Below, in pieces: positions 53,101-64,000 of a DNA stretch of 64,000 nt. Each line of letters starts with the position of its first letter. Position 1 is the stretch's first letter. The DNA comes from Daphnia carinata (lineage: Eukaryota; Arthropoda; Branchiopoda; Diplostraca; Daphniidae): NCBI RefSeq assembly GCF_022539665.2, contig NC_081338.1, positions 2,542,001-2,606,000 of the forward strand, read 5' to 3'. Both the position numbers and the translations under genes were made by a program. Under the pieces are notes generated by a model. The model saw nothing but the letters and a program-made list of their open reading frames with translations. It was not told the origin of the DNA and made no database searches.

Positions 53101-56100
53101 ATTTGGGCGTAGAATAATTCATGGAAGGATAAGAGAAAAAAATAATCAGAGTTGAGGAAATGAAACTTTCCAAAAACCATCTGCTTGAACTCAGGTGTTA
53201 ACAATCTTCATTTCGATACGTACGTACGGTAGATTTTATCAATCACTGGGCGAAACGCAAATGACGGGCTGAGCGTCGATTCGTTCCCCAACAATTTGCG
53301 TACCGACGTCCGAATTTGTAAATACATAACGTTTTCGTTGTAAATAGTTAATAATAGCTCTATGTAAACAGTTCGCACATGAATCTAGAGGGAAAGAAAT
53401 TAGAGAGGGGCGTAATAAAAATAAGAAAAAAAAACACATTAGTTTCATTCGTCGATTTGTACCGCTGTATTAAGGACAGATGAGGCGGAAGGAGCGGAAG
53501 ATTAGAGAGACACGGGCATAAAAATTGAGTTTACACACACACACAAGGCAAGAAACACCTGCACCTTGGGGTTTCAGACATCATCGATGCTTTTTTTTTC
53601 TCTTCGCCTTCCTATAAACACACACATTTAAGAGGTTCGCAGTAGCAGCTTACATGTACACACTTGCATTCGTTCGAGCATGTTTGCGGTGATTCGTTCT
53701 CATCGGCTACGTTTTGGTGGGAAACTCCTTTTTTTTTTGTTCCATCCGTACGCACCTGTATGTTTCCTCCCTTTTTAAACGGACGTCATCAGGTGCTGGG
53801 TGGAAAAAAAAAAGAAAATAAAAGTCGCGACAGCTCGTGTGTGCACAGACGTTCTGTAAAAAAAAGAGTATTTAACCAAAAAGCAAGAGTACTGACGCTC
53901 GGCCGGCTATTTGCTGTTCAGAGTCCGTCGCGAAGAGTCACATCGGTACGGAAAGGCATCGCAACAAACAGTTAGTAGCAACAACTGGTGTTGTTTCTTC
54001 GTCCCGTCCACCTTGCGGTGTCACATCGTCGGCTACATCGGTGCAGGCCAATCGTCGAAAAGAGACGGCTACTAGCAAGAGGGGATCTCATCGACGTTCC
54101 AGCGCATCAGTGAGAAAGCCTGCATGCAAATCGGATAGGAATAAAAGGAGTCAACGTGCAACGAGGGAATCGAGCGACGAGAGCAATCATTACGCTGTCA
54201 GCGGAGCTGTGAACACCAAGTTCCAGTTGGTGTACGACGTGATTCAATTGGATCGCGGCAAGGAAAGTCAACTGCATTCGACATCGAGTGCATCGGCCAT
54301 CAATAGCAACGTGATCGTCACACCCGCATCGGCCGCTCCTTGTGATAAACATCCGCCAGAATATTTCGCCCAGTTGCTGCTCGAAAAGCAACAACAGAAG
54401 TCAAAACTGAATCAACTCTGGCCCAAACATTGGGGATGTAAGATTATAATTTTTTCAAAACACTTTTATTCCTTCTCTTTCTATCTAATTAGTTTTCATT
54501 GTTCCCGGTCCAATAGGGAACGACGATTTCCGATTGAAAATGTTCTTATTCTTCAGACTGTCTTAGTTGTTCTATAGGCTCACTTTGAATTACTATTGTT
54601 TGAATTTCTTGAATTGTTTTATCGATCCGCTTCTTATAGCGAAACGATAATATCGTATTTTTTTCGGATCTCATTGAAAATCAGCGCTATCTTTAGCGAT
54701 GAATGTACGAGGAAAATGAACGCCACCCTAGCATTTCCTCTATATAGAAACTGTTCTCATACCCGTTAATTTCCGATATGGGCAGTCTGCGTGTGATTTC
54801 AAAAATTGGTGATCGGAAAATGAAACCAATTCGGCAGATCATTTTAACTTCCAAAATAACGTTACAGCCGATAGACAGAGGTTTTTCTCAGAGACTTCTC
54901 GTTATCCGATTTCCCATAGTTAACAGGACAAATGAAATGTGGTAATTGTCTTTACGTCTAACGTTACAAGTGAGTAGAAGAATACCTTGGGATAGATCGT
55001 CCGCCTATTTTCAGAACTTCTATATATATACATAGAGAGGGAGAGAGACATTGCCCATACAAAAACAAGTGTAAAAGAGATACACAGCAGATTGGAGACG
55101 CGTGTGATATGCTATAGGCTCTACTACCGGGGTGAACGCACTCCGCGTGCGGGAGCCAAACTCTTTTGATAGCTTCACATTTAATAGTCGAAATATACTT
55201 GATGTGGCTGTGAAGCTTTTGGGCTATACCACCGCTGTGTTCAGCCCAAACGAGAGAGAGCCGAGAAAGAAAAACCGTTAGACTCTCATCAGACGCCGCG
55301 GTAAGGCATGGAAAAGAACAGAGATGGACAAATCCCGAGTGAACGACGCTAGCGGTCCAAATTACGAACAGCGTTCCCTTTAGCGAGGGAAAGACGGAGG
55401 GTTAGCCACCTAATAAAATAGCTTTGATGACTATAGAAAAAACCACGGCTTGTTGCCTTCCCCTATAGTTCTTTCGATACGGATCTTTCGTGGTTTAATG
55501 TCCACTCGTTGATTATTCAAAGAGATGCTGGAAAACATGCAAAGGCTGGACAACACAATTTTTTGGTTTTCAGCAACCGTTAGTCCTGGCGAAGCGTGCT
55601 GCGTTTAAGAAGAACAAAGCTGTCAAAAGAGACGTTGCGTTGCGAATGTTCATAACTGCTATTAGATTTTTTTTTTTTCAAAGTCACGATGTTGATCCTT
55701 TTTGGCCTAAATCGAGGGGAAGATGGCCGTCACTCGTCCTGCATAGTTGGCCCATCTGCTGTCCATCTGCTGTCGAACCCGTTAGAAATGAAATTCGAGC
55801 TTTTCTCTCCGCCACGATCGTAACTCACGGCCACACGAAAACCCGCAAAATAATTAATAACTGGTCGTCTTGATTTACAACAACAAAAAAAAAAAAATGG
55901 ACTGAATTACTTTTGTTCTGGTTCCCATTGATAAAGAGTAATTAATCAATAACCTCCAGTCAGAATGGACCACACTGTGTTTTGGGTTACTCGGTCAATT
56001 CAATTTTTTCTTTTCTCTGTATCTCCTGCAAAACAGCCAATTATCACTGATTGGCAAATCTGTTAGGAAGAGAGCGTGATCGCAAATGATGATGAATAAT

Positions 56101-59100
56101 AATCAGCTTGCACGCTGAGCGGCGATAAGTCATTGACGTGCCAACCGACATTTTAGAAAACATTCAAATAAGCCCGTGTGTGCTAAATTACTGTAACTTA
56201 CTAAACATTCACGTTTTTTCATCGATATGCAAATTAGCTTATAACGATCAACCTGAACGGGACTCTCTGGACGGAAATTTGCCCAGCAGCTCGGTAAGTG
56301 ATCATCAATTATTATAGACTTTATTTATAATTGCATGTTCTTAAAAAGTGTACAATGATCACCATCTCTTTTCGTACGATGTATGTACAGTTTGATCCGT
56401 CGAAATCCAGTCGCAGTTTGAAGGAGAAAGAAGCGGAAGCGACAGGCTTGTCCACATCGAGCATCGATACACCGAACTTCAATCCTCCGCTTTCACCGCG
56501 CAGCATGGCTGGCAATAAATCCATCGCTCCGTCGACCAAATCCGTCATGAAGAGCGCCAACTGGAGCAGCGAACGCGAGCCTTTGTAAGTTTCCTGTCGT
56601 AAAAAAGAAAATCTTAAATGATAGGAAGTAGTCGCGTTTCTTGATAACCGGAAAGAACAACCTACATGATCTAGTTATCAAGTTTAACAACTAGGTTACT
56701 AACGTTTCTTTAGTTTTTTTGTTTTTTTTAGAAATTATCCATGACCCGTTGTTTACATCAAATTTAACGATATAGATTTAGTTGGCTTTTCGTTTATTAT
56801 TTGTACTTGGTTACACACAATAACCCGCACAAAATGTACATCTTTTTTATTTTCGGACGGGTTACACATTCCAGCACTCACCTGTGGGTGTCGCTGAGCT
56901 CGATGTACGGCAAGCTGCTGGTCGTCCTCATGTTGGCCTTTTGTTTCACCGAAGTTATGGACAATTCCATCGCTCCATTGACTTTCCAGGTACAGTTTCA
57001 AAAACCAACTAAACTCTGACATTTTAAGTAATCAATTAAAGTAAAAGGGTTAAACTAAAAATCTGTTTCGTTTCGTGGACTATAATGTGCGCAGGGTGTC
57101 TTCATGATCTACTTGTACGTGGGCAGCATCGTCGCCATCATGTGCATCTACATTTCATTGTTGATCGACCAATGCCCTTCGTTAACGAAATCGCGTGAGA
57201 ACTTGACAGGTGTTGACGCCGAAACTGGTTCCGTAGGCTCGTTTGACACGCTCAAACGGGCTCACATTTCTCGCGCTCAGACACCTCGTACTTCGTTCTA
57301 CCTGCGCGTCGGAGCCCTTGGTAAACACACGAAAAACCTATTCATCCTTATCGTTCTTCCGTTATTCGTTTCCTTGTAGCCCTCAGCTTAATTTTCAGCA
57401 TTTCGGTTTCAAAAATCAATGATCAATCATCGTTAGCGTTATAGTTAGTATCAATTGTTTTCATTGTTGATGTTTGTTTCATTCAATCCAGTATTTGGAT
57501 TGGCCACTTTAATCTTTAACGGCTTGGAGATCGCCATGCATTCTACCATGGTATAATAATTCAAATGTTTTGCTACATGAAAACGCGATGTGTTAAAGAC
57601 ATTTCTATTACAGGAGGGCAAATGTGTAGCAGAGATCGTTTTCGCTCACCCGATCTTGCAGGCCTTGTTCACCTTCTTGCAAATGCACTTCTTGTTCGTC
57701 AATTCCGAGGTACGTACAACCATTTTGCAGACATCTTTTTTTTTCGAGTTTCAATTCAATTTCGTAAATTTGGCGGAGGATACAGGTTTTGGTTGAGAAA
57801 TTTGGACTACTGGCCCGCTTTGGTTTCATGCACCTGATCGCAACCAACGTGTCCTTGTGGATCCGCACCGTTGTTTGGGAATCGGCCAACGAATGGCTGC
57901 ATTATTTGCATCACCAACGACTCCATCATGGAGCAGGGCTCGGAGCAGAGATAGGAGCCATAGCCCAACGGCAGTTCAGCGGACGCAATGGTGGATACAT
58001 GCCCAACGCCGACTACGCCTATTTCGACGATGAAGCCGACTTCCCTGCGGCCAATAACATTGACTACATCACCGGTATTATTGTTACATTCATTGTAACC
58101 ACGCGATTAATAGAATGAGAATTTTATTTTGTTTTGAATGAGCAGCCTCCGTCGGTGGTCCGTCCTCGCTATCAGCAAATTGCAACAGCACGTTCGAGTT
58201 CATCACGACGACACACATTCAGAACATGGTCGGCCTCTACGAGTGTTTCAACAACAATACTCTGGGCAAAATGTGGGCCACTTCGATGCCTTACCTGTTC
58301 CCGTTCTTGGTCGAATACAAGTAAGAATTATTCCTGGCATGGCCATCCGCTTGTAGTGAAAAAAGAAAAAAAAAAATATGTGAACGCATTCAAGTCATAT
58401 AGCTTGCTGATTCATTCGAAACCATTTGGCGAAAAAAAAAGAAGAATTCGAGAAAGAATCTAAAAATGTCAAGCTCAATGGTTCCGTAATGTATCAATGT
58501 GACTGGTTTGTGATGATGGCTGACGGGCCAACACCCGTTATTATCTTCTTTTTAGACTTAAATTGGAACTTCATTTCAGCCTGATCGCTGCTGCCGTCGC
58601 TTACATTATGTGGCGCTCGGTCGGCCAGCTCAAGAAGAACGGCGTCTTCCAGAGCCGCCTTCACAAGCAGCTCACTTCCGTGCCGGATGATATTAACAAC
58701 ACTCTGGATCCTCATCGTCCTAAAGGCCACTGGCGTGTCGATTGCCAAGGTGCCAGCAAAGGTCTTTTCCTTGGCTTGCTCTCGCTTGTTGCCGGTATCA
58801 TCGTCCTCATCATCTTTTTCGTCATGAAAGTAGGTCTATTTTCACTATTTTTATTGATTGTGTAAAACTAATTTGAATGCCATTTTTTTTTAAAGGACAA
58901 TGTGGATTTCCGACCGGACCTATTCTGGCTATGCACTGGGACCCAAGTAACGGTTTTAGCTTTGGCTACCGTTTTTAATGCCATCGGTTTCGTCCAGCTT
59001 CCGAAATTATCGCTGTCACTTCACAAACCGCTTCATTTGGACGTTTTATTGGCTAACATCACAACTTATGGAGTTTTCATTTACGCCATTTTCGGTAAGT

Positions 59101-59566
59101 TCATTTGGGACAAATTACATTTTCCAGATGACGATAAAATTGTTCATGAATTTTCTCCTGTCTGGCAAACATCGTAGGCCTGATTGTTGGTGGCACGAAT
59201 TTATCCGATCAAAAACACGTGATGATCTTTGTGAGCAATGGCTTGTTGCTTCTCCAAGCTACGATGCAAGGCATGTTTATCGCTGAAGCGAGCAAACGAG
59301 TGTGCACGTCGCGTTACCAGATGCTGTTCAAGCCCGGCAGACAGATTGTCACGTTCCTTCTGTTCGCCAACATCACGCTCTGGCTACTCGACACGTTCAT
59401 GACGCACAACTGGATGACACAGGAGCTGCAGTTTTCTTTCTACGGATTCCTGGCGTGGGGAATCATTTCGCGCTTGTCGCTACCTCTCCTCGTCTTCTAC
59501 CGCTTCCATAGCGCCGTTGTTCTCATCGAAATCTGGAAGAACACTTACAGGACCAAAGACGTCTAA
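50179..59566 (+). CDS. Otop-like: Otopetrin-like proton channel, long isoform
   Basis: Thirteen coding exons: 50179..50491, 53922..54437, 56238..56293, 56391..56584, 56875..56989, 57095..57320, 57492..57550, 57614..57709, 57786..58074, 58146..58320, 58580..58829, 58896..59094 and 59178..59566. They give 958 residues with all phases closing. Otopetrins are dimeric, acid-activated proton channels with 12 membrane helices; insect members serve sour taste and gut or cuticle acid-base functions. The N-terminal 360 residues are hydrophilic, Ser/Lys-rich and probably disordered cytoplasmic. The channel begins with SSMYGKLLVVLMLAF and GVFMIYLYVGSI, and continues through FGLATLIFNGLEIAMH, AHPILQALFTFLQMHFLF, ARFGFMHLIATNVSLWIRT, GLLSLVAGIIVLIIFF and the last helices around ELQFSFYGFLAWG and FYRFHSAVVLIEIW. 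A glycine- and aspartate-rich loop lies between helices in exon 10. The final exons match the family best. Confidence 0.94.
51975..52072 (+). CDS. Otop-like: Possible alternative terminal exon of otopetrin-like gene
   Basis: A strong pyrimidine tract and CCAG precede a phase-1 exon that would follow 50491. It reads DDERVLKCSLRQLGEQRAYQ and a further dozen residues to a stop at 52070-52072. AATAAA lies at 52080-52085. The short product would be 136 residues without channel helices. The stop and the polyadenylation signal are seen; use of the exon is inferred. Confidence 0.35.
52495..52654 (+). CDS. Otop-like: Otopetrin-like, alternative first coding exon
   Basis: It begins with ATG (MTTQSHNDRDSELFCISQ) and ends at the donor ACAG|GTACAT in phase 1, the same phase as the first exon at 50179-50491. 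Both can join 53922 without frameshift; this version gives 907 residues. The existence of two promoters is an inference from phase and openness; only transcript data can prove it. Confidence 0.6.
52933..52953. repeat. 21-base poly-G run
   Basis: An uninterrupted run of 21 G in the intron before exon 53922. Long G runs are much rarer than the A/T runs of this window, and it could form a G-quadruplex in DNA or nascent RNA. It may also be a sequencing artefact. Confidence 0.85.
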
Positions 59567-61215
59567 AAGAATGACGTTGCTTTACATAGCCGTTTATCAA
59601 GAACATTTTCTTTTTTCCCTACTCGATCGTTTTGTTCTCTTACCTCACCGCAACATCCACATCGACACATCTTTTATGAAGAGTTTTTTGCTACACTGAT
59701 GGCGAAAAATTCTTCATTTATTATTTCATCTGGCCATATTGATAATTACCCGCATCGATGCAGATTCTTTTTTCTTATTGTAACTCCATTATCGCTGTTA
59801 ATGCTTACTCAACATTTATAGATGACGTTATAACTATCGCCGAATTAGGTTTCTCGATTGCGTTAAGACTGAAACTTCGCCACGAGGATGCAATTCAAAT
59901 CAACTGTCGCAGACCTTATTGTGCGATACAAAAAATTGAACATTAAAGAAAAACATTTAAACAATAATCGACAGATAAATGACATAAGGGAAAATGGCCA
60001 TTAAGTGCTGGAGAATGCAATAGACCACTGCATCGAATGGCTTTTGAATAATGTCCAGCCAAGCATTGCTACAATGTTAATTGAACGGCTTGAGGAGCAA
60101 GACTTTGCATATCACGTCGTCCATCAATCAACGTATGGGACGACGTATTCATATTTGTCAATATCTATATGAAATTTTTCATTTTCTTTTTAGATTTTTA
60201 CTCGATTATATCAATTCATTCCCGATAGGCCTACCCATTGCCTATTGTGTTTCTATTTATTTTGAAATTGATATTTGTTGAAAGCTATGTATTGTGTGAG
60301 TCAACGATGCGGCATATTGTACAATCTTAATCACCCTTTCTATTACCTTGCATGAGATTTTTGCCGACACATGAAAGCAAAGTACAGTAATGGATAGATG
60401 GTCCGGTTATGGGCGTCCATAAGCAGACGGAACAGTCGTGACGTCCTAACCCAGCACGTCTCTCTAGTGAAATGACATATATGCACACGGTATTCGTTAT
60501 ACTGCGCCGGCAAGAAAAAGATATGAGTCTGATCATATGTTTCGTATGTTTTTATTTTATATGCATAATGTTTTTGAACAATATTGGCTATACATTACCG
60601 AACGTAGCTATTAAAGCACTTATGAAATACAAAGTTCTGCATTTAATTCTTTCCAAATTATTCAAAAATGCTTTGCCACCTACCCACTTCTCTCCAATAA
60701 AACTGACGATGCAGTTACGCTGTTCCATTTATGCCATATGTATAAAAGTGAACCAGCCCAGATGTAAATGTGTGGTTTTTTCAGGCTTTTTACGGTGGGC
60801 ATATGGAATAGCGTGCGGCTAACATCCGGTATTTTGCTCTCTAGAACTATGAACAGATGCGTTCATGCTACTTGTCTAAACAGTTCAAAGACAATATGTT
60901 CAACCCCACTGTAGTGGAAATAAAGCTAGAAAATATAAGCTTAATTCGAAACACTTGCGTAACGTGCGTCATCTAAAAGTATATGTAGAAACATTTCTAT
61001 CCATATATTAAAATAAATGAAGCGCCTTCAATGGGGCGGTGGATCTCTAAGCGGTTCGTGTTGATTCGTTGACAGCAACTGGACATGTTAGTTTGGAAAT
61101 GATTACGCTGTTATAGGCATTCAGCATGAGCGTTGATCACCCAGCAACAAGTTGTGCCACGTAAACTGGAAATGGCTGTCGCCCAAATCATTGGCCAGCC
61201 TAATTTTTAAAAAAG
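59567..61215. other. Intergenic DNA between otopetrin and cathepsin-like locus
   Basis: The left part is the otopetrin trailer. No gene is supported. A block at about 60515-60705 recurs, diverged, at 63625-63785 beyond the cysteine-protease locus. The right end carries the TATA box of that locus. Confidence 0.5.
60515..60705. repeat. Left copy of a dispersed duplication
   Basis: The sequence aligns in the same orientation with about 63625-63785. Shared words include ATATTGGCT/GCATTGGCT, AGCACTTATGAAATACAA (one mismatch) and TTCAAAAATGCTTTGCCA. The left copy has an insertion relative to the right. It may be a remnant 3' flank of another cysteine-protease copy, or a mobile element. Confidence 0.75.
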
Positions 61216-61223
61216 TATATAAT
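61216..61223 (+). promoter_or_regulatory. TATA box of cathepsin-like locus
   Basis: TATATAAT, with ACAGTCG about 30 bases downstream (61247-61253) as a plausible initiator. A noncoding first exon could end at TTGC|GTAAGA (about 61289). The promoter looks intact although the coding sequence downstream is broken. Confidence 0.6.
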
Positions 61224-61547
61224 AGCCAAGTCTAGATGGTAAAATTGACAGTCGTTCAACAGCACGATTCGTACTGTTCTCCTACTTGCGTAAGACTTCT
61301 GTTTTTCATCGTATATTTTGCCTATTAAGTTGTATGCCCAATTGTCCTCTTATGATATTGAAATTTGTCAACTTAATTGAAACGAAATAATGAGAAACAA
61401 ATTTTTACATATTCAAATTACATAATAGATACTGAATTGAATGATTGAAAAAATTCAAAATGTATGCCTAACATTATATTCATTTATAGTTTGTTCGGGA
61501 TCGCAATCACTTTGTGAAAGTTAAACGAAGCTCCTACTTGCGTTTGC

Positions 61548-63290
61548 GGTTTTGGCCATCACGGCTAGCCTTATCAACGGCCAGTGTGATTACGATGATG
61601 AATTCAACTGGAGGGCGTATAAGGTATTAAACTATTATTCGTGGAAATGAGGATGTGCATAGGTTAGACCTATAGTATTGCCTAAAATTCTTAATCATTG
61701 CAGAAAACTTACGGTAAAAACTACACAACTGCTGAGGACGCCAAACGCAAAGCCAATTTCAAAAAGGCAGATGATTTCATCAAGAAGCAAAATGCTCTTC
61801 CCAATAGTTCCTTCAAAGTGGGTCATAACGAGCTCAGTGATCTAGTAAGTCCTTTTTTCTTGTATTTATAACAATTCATTTCAGCGCTGCATACCACCGT
61901 AAATTTGAGTACAAGACCATTATAACAATTATAATTCTAACGGAAACCAACCCCAATTTTCTTTTTTCTTTTGATGCATGTACAGATAATTGCCAAAACG
62001 TTGTGCGTGTTATAGTCTGACACTGAATTAGCTCAACGACTTGGCGTCAATGAGGTTCCCGCAGTAAGAGAAGATTTTTCTGATTTTGACGCTGGTGAAG
62101 ACCGCTAACTTCCTCCTGCAGATGTAAGTGTGTCTATTCACTTGTACGTTGCTCTGCATATCCTAATTCTGTTTATATATTTTCCATAATTGTTTTTAAA
62201 TCTTCATTTTGGGTTTGCAGTTGGACTATCGTAATGACACTTGCCTATCTGCCATCAAAAACCAAGGACAGGTAGGGTCTACTTGTCACATTAAATTATT
62301 GCAGTGAACAAAAAATCATTCATTTTGAATCAATTCAGTGCGGAAGCTGTTGGGCTTTCGCCGCTATCACTCCACTTGAATTCGCGAAATGCAAGGCTAA
62401 CAAGACCAGTGTCGTTTTGAGGTAAACTGGAAAAACAAGGGGAAATTTGCATTCTGTGCATTTTTGTACAGTTCATTTCTTGACAATGGAATCCCCATTT
62501 ATCAATTAATAATATTATTTCTATATATTCAGTGAACAACAGTTGGTCGACTGCGATAGAAACAGCACTAATAAAGGATGCAATGGCGGTTTTTACTCAA
62601 CCGCTTGGAAATATCACAAGGCGGTCGGTGGAGCTGCGAAACAATCCCTGTACGCTTACAACGCTGGTGTAAGATGTTGCATTCTCTCGAGTTTTTATTA
62701 AATTAATATTATTCTGCTCGTTATACGTTTGCGTAAGCGTCAGGCGTAACTATAAATCACTACGCTGTTTCTTTGTGTCGTTTCAACAGGCAAATAACAC
62801 TTGCAAGTTCAATACCAGCATGGTCGGAGCCAAAGTCTCTAGTTTCGCGGCAATTCCAGCCAAAAACGTCACAGCAATGCAGGGGGCTATCCAGAAGTAC
62901 GGCCCTATTGCTGTAGCCATTACCGTCATCAATTCTTTCCAATATTACACGTAGGCGACACTTTTTTTATTTGGTTTGCGCATAGGCTATTCTATGTATA
63001 TATGGCCCACGAGCCAACTTTGCCTGTCAAAAATGTAACAGTTGCATTTCGTTGGTATTCATTCCTCAAATGTATATAGATCCGGCGTTTACGACGATGT
63101 GAAGTGCAACAATCAGAGCATAAATCACGCGGTTTCAGCCGTCGGTTGGGGGACGCAAAATGGAACAAACCATTGGATCATCCGTAATTCGTGGGGAACC
63201 TTCTGGGGACTAAAGGGTTACATGCTAATGAAGCGCGGTGTCAATCTTTGCAAAGTTGAAGATTATGCTTACTACGCTATTCCTTTATAA
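61548..63290 (+). pseudogene. Papain-family cysteine protease (cathepsin L-like), probably broken
   Basis: Exons 61548..61623, 61704..61844, 62016..62123, 62221..62271, 62339..62421, 62533..62668, 62790..62950 and 63080..63290 read in one consistent frame. They carry a signal peptide (LLLAFAVLAITASLINGQC), a propeptide (KVGHNELSDL), and the mature enzyme with oxyanion Gln in IKNQGQ, catalytic Cys in CGSCWAF, His in INHAVSAVGWG and Asn in IIRNSWGTFWG. GCNGG is also present. Two defects are seen. Where the signal peptide should begin, the frame has ACG directly before AAGCTC, with an in-frame TAA just upstream and no ATG. An in-frame TAA also sits at 62106-62108, near the propeptide end. All splice sites after the first coding exon look usable. 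This looks like recent decay of a secreted digestive or lysosomal protease; alternatives are a start in an unseen upstream exon plus a polymorphic or miscalled stop. Confidence 0.85.
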
Positions 63291-64000
63291 GAAACCCGAT
63301 CTTATGCTATTCTGTTGCAACGGTGAAACAACAAGGAGCAGTTACCTGCGCATAATAAAATCCATTGCATAAACCTATGTACTGCACTGTTTTACCTTTG
63401 TATGCTGCATTGTCTTACCTTTGGGAGGCGTGTATTTTGGTTCTATGTGGGATTGTGCATTTTTGGTTTGAATCGGGTACCTGGAATTTAATACAAGGGA
63501 TCATAATCAGAAAACAACGAAAGCAGTGAATTTTCCGTTTCCGTCAGTTAATAGCGATGGCGACTAGGAGCCCTCTCATAAAGTGAATAATGCCTTGCGC
63601 TGCCTTTGTTGCATTCCGTCGGTAGAGAAAAGATGTGGCCCTGATCAAATGTCTTTGAATAGCATTGGCTGTATAGTAAAGTGAATGTAGTTTATAAGCA
63701 CATATGAAATACAATATTCTGATTTTAATTGTTTTCTTTTTGTTCAAAAATGCTTTGCCATCACCCTTTCTCCTCTCACTACCCTTCTGCATTTTGTACA
63801 CTGCTCTCATAGTATTCGTTTCCTTTTTCTTAAGGCAACGTATTGTACAAAACTCTAACGTCCTTAGTTTAATCCAAGCAAAAAAAACACAAATTAAATT
63901 GTTATGCAAATTTTATGTATTAATGAAGAAAAAGATATTCATTCCATTCTAGAACGAATCACGGGAAATCATTTGTAAAAGATATTGTTGAGTCGGTACA
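63291..64000. other. Downstream flank of cathepsin-like locus
   Basis: AATAAA lies about 65 bases after the stop (near 63355), consistent with a polyadenylation signal for the protease transcript. No other gene is seen. The block at 63625-63785 matches 60515-60705. Confidence 0.55.
63625..63785. repeat. Right copy of a dispersed duplication
   Basis: Same orientation as the left copy near 60515-60705, with the protease locus between them. The best-conserved stretch is about 63661-63766. Confidence 0.75.

Noticed and set aside
55574-55873. Possible otopetrin exon reading QPLVLAKRAAFKKNKAV after TTTTCAG
   Set aside because: Its open frame needs phase 0 entry, but the flanking otopetrin exons join in phase 1; in phase 1 it hits a stop after 11 codons.

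Overview
This window looks like nuclear DNA of an arthropod, most likely a cladoceran crustacean of the Daphnia kind. Evidence: protein-coding genes with many short GT-AG introns (often 55-90 bp), a lola-type BTB gene with interchangeable zinc-finger ends, arthropod-like orthologues (PGAM5, DOP1, ZMAT2, GAR1, otopetrin), a cathepsin-like locus with flanking duplications, and very many A/T homopolymers. Species assignment is inference; no ribosomal or mitochondrial marker is present. Exon models were built by hand by matching splice sites and reading phase. Every multi-exon model given as intact closes to a whole number of codons.

Layout. 0.7-3.7 kb (minus): PGAM5 mitochondrial phosphatase, then an ABHD-type alpha/beta hydrolase. 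3.7-18.1 kb: gene-poor, homopolymer-rich DNA with a partial copy of the PGAM5 5' flank and one unassigned exon-like ORF. 18.1-19.6 kb (plus): a four-exon secreted or membrane protein of unknown function. 19.6-23.2 kb: gene-poor. 23.2-29.0 kb (minus): a lola-like BTB transcription factor with three alternative zinc-finger C-termini. 30.5-31.9 kb (plus): a flavin monooxygenase resembling bacterial trimethylamine monooxygenase. 32.3-34.1 kb (minus): a protein with eight C2H2 fingers, head-to-head with GAR1 (34.9-35.9 kb, plus). 37.0-45.1 kb (minus): 16-exon DOP1/Dopey, head-to-head with ZMAT2/Snu23 (45.8-47.2 kb, plus). 47.2-50.2 kb: little. 50.2-59.6 kb (plus): an otopetrin proton channel with two alternative first exons and a possible short isoform. 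61.2-63.3 kb (plus): a papain-family cysteine protease with a lost start codon and an in-frame stop, so probably a pseudogene. Related sequence blocks lie on both sides of it.

The genes do not form a pathway; this is ordinary eukaryotic neighbourhood order. Core housekeeping functions (snoRNP, spliceosome, Golgi trafficking, mitochondrial quality control) are interspersed with regulators and one ion channel. The items most worth follow-up are the bacterial-type flavin monooxygenase, the lola-like alternative ends (one splits a zinc finger across an intron), the short-isoform exon of otopetrin, the decayed cathepsin and the two dispersed duplications. I did not find a clearly new biological system.
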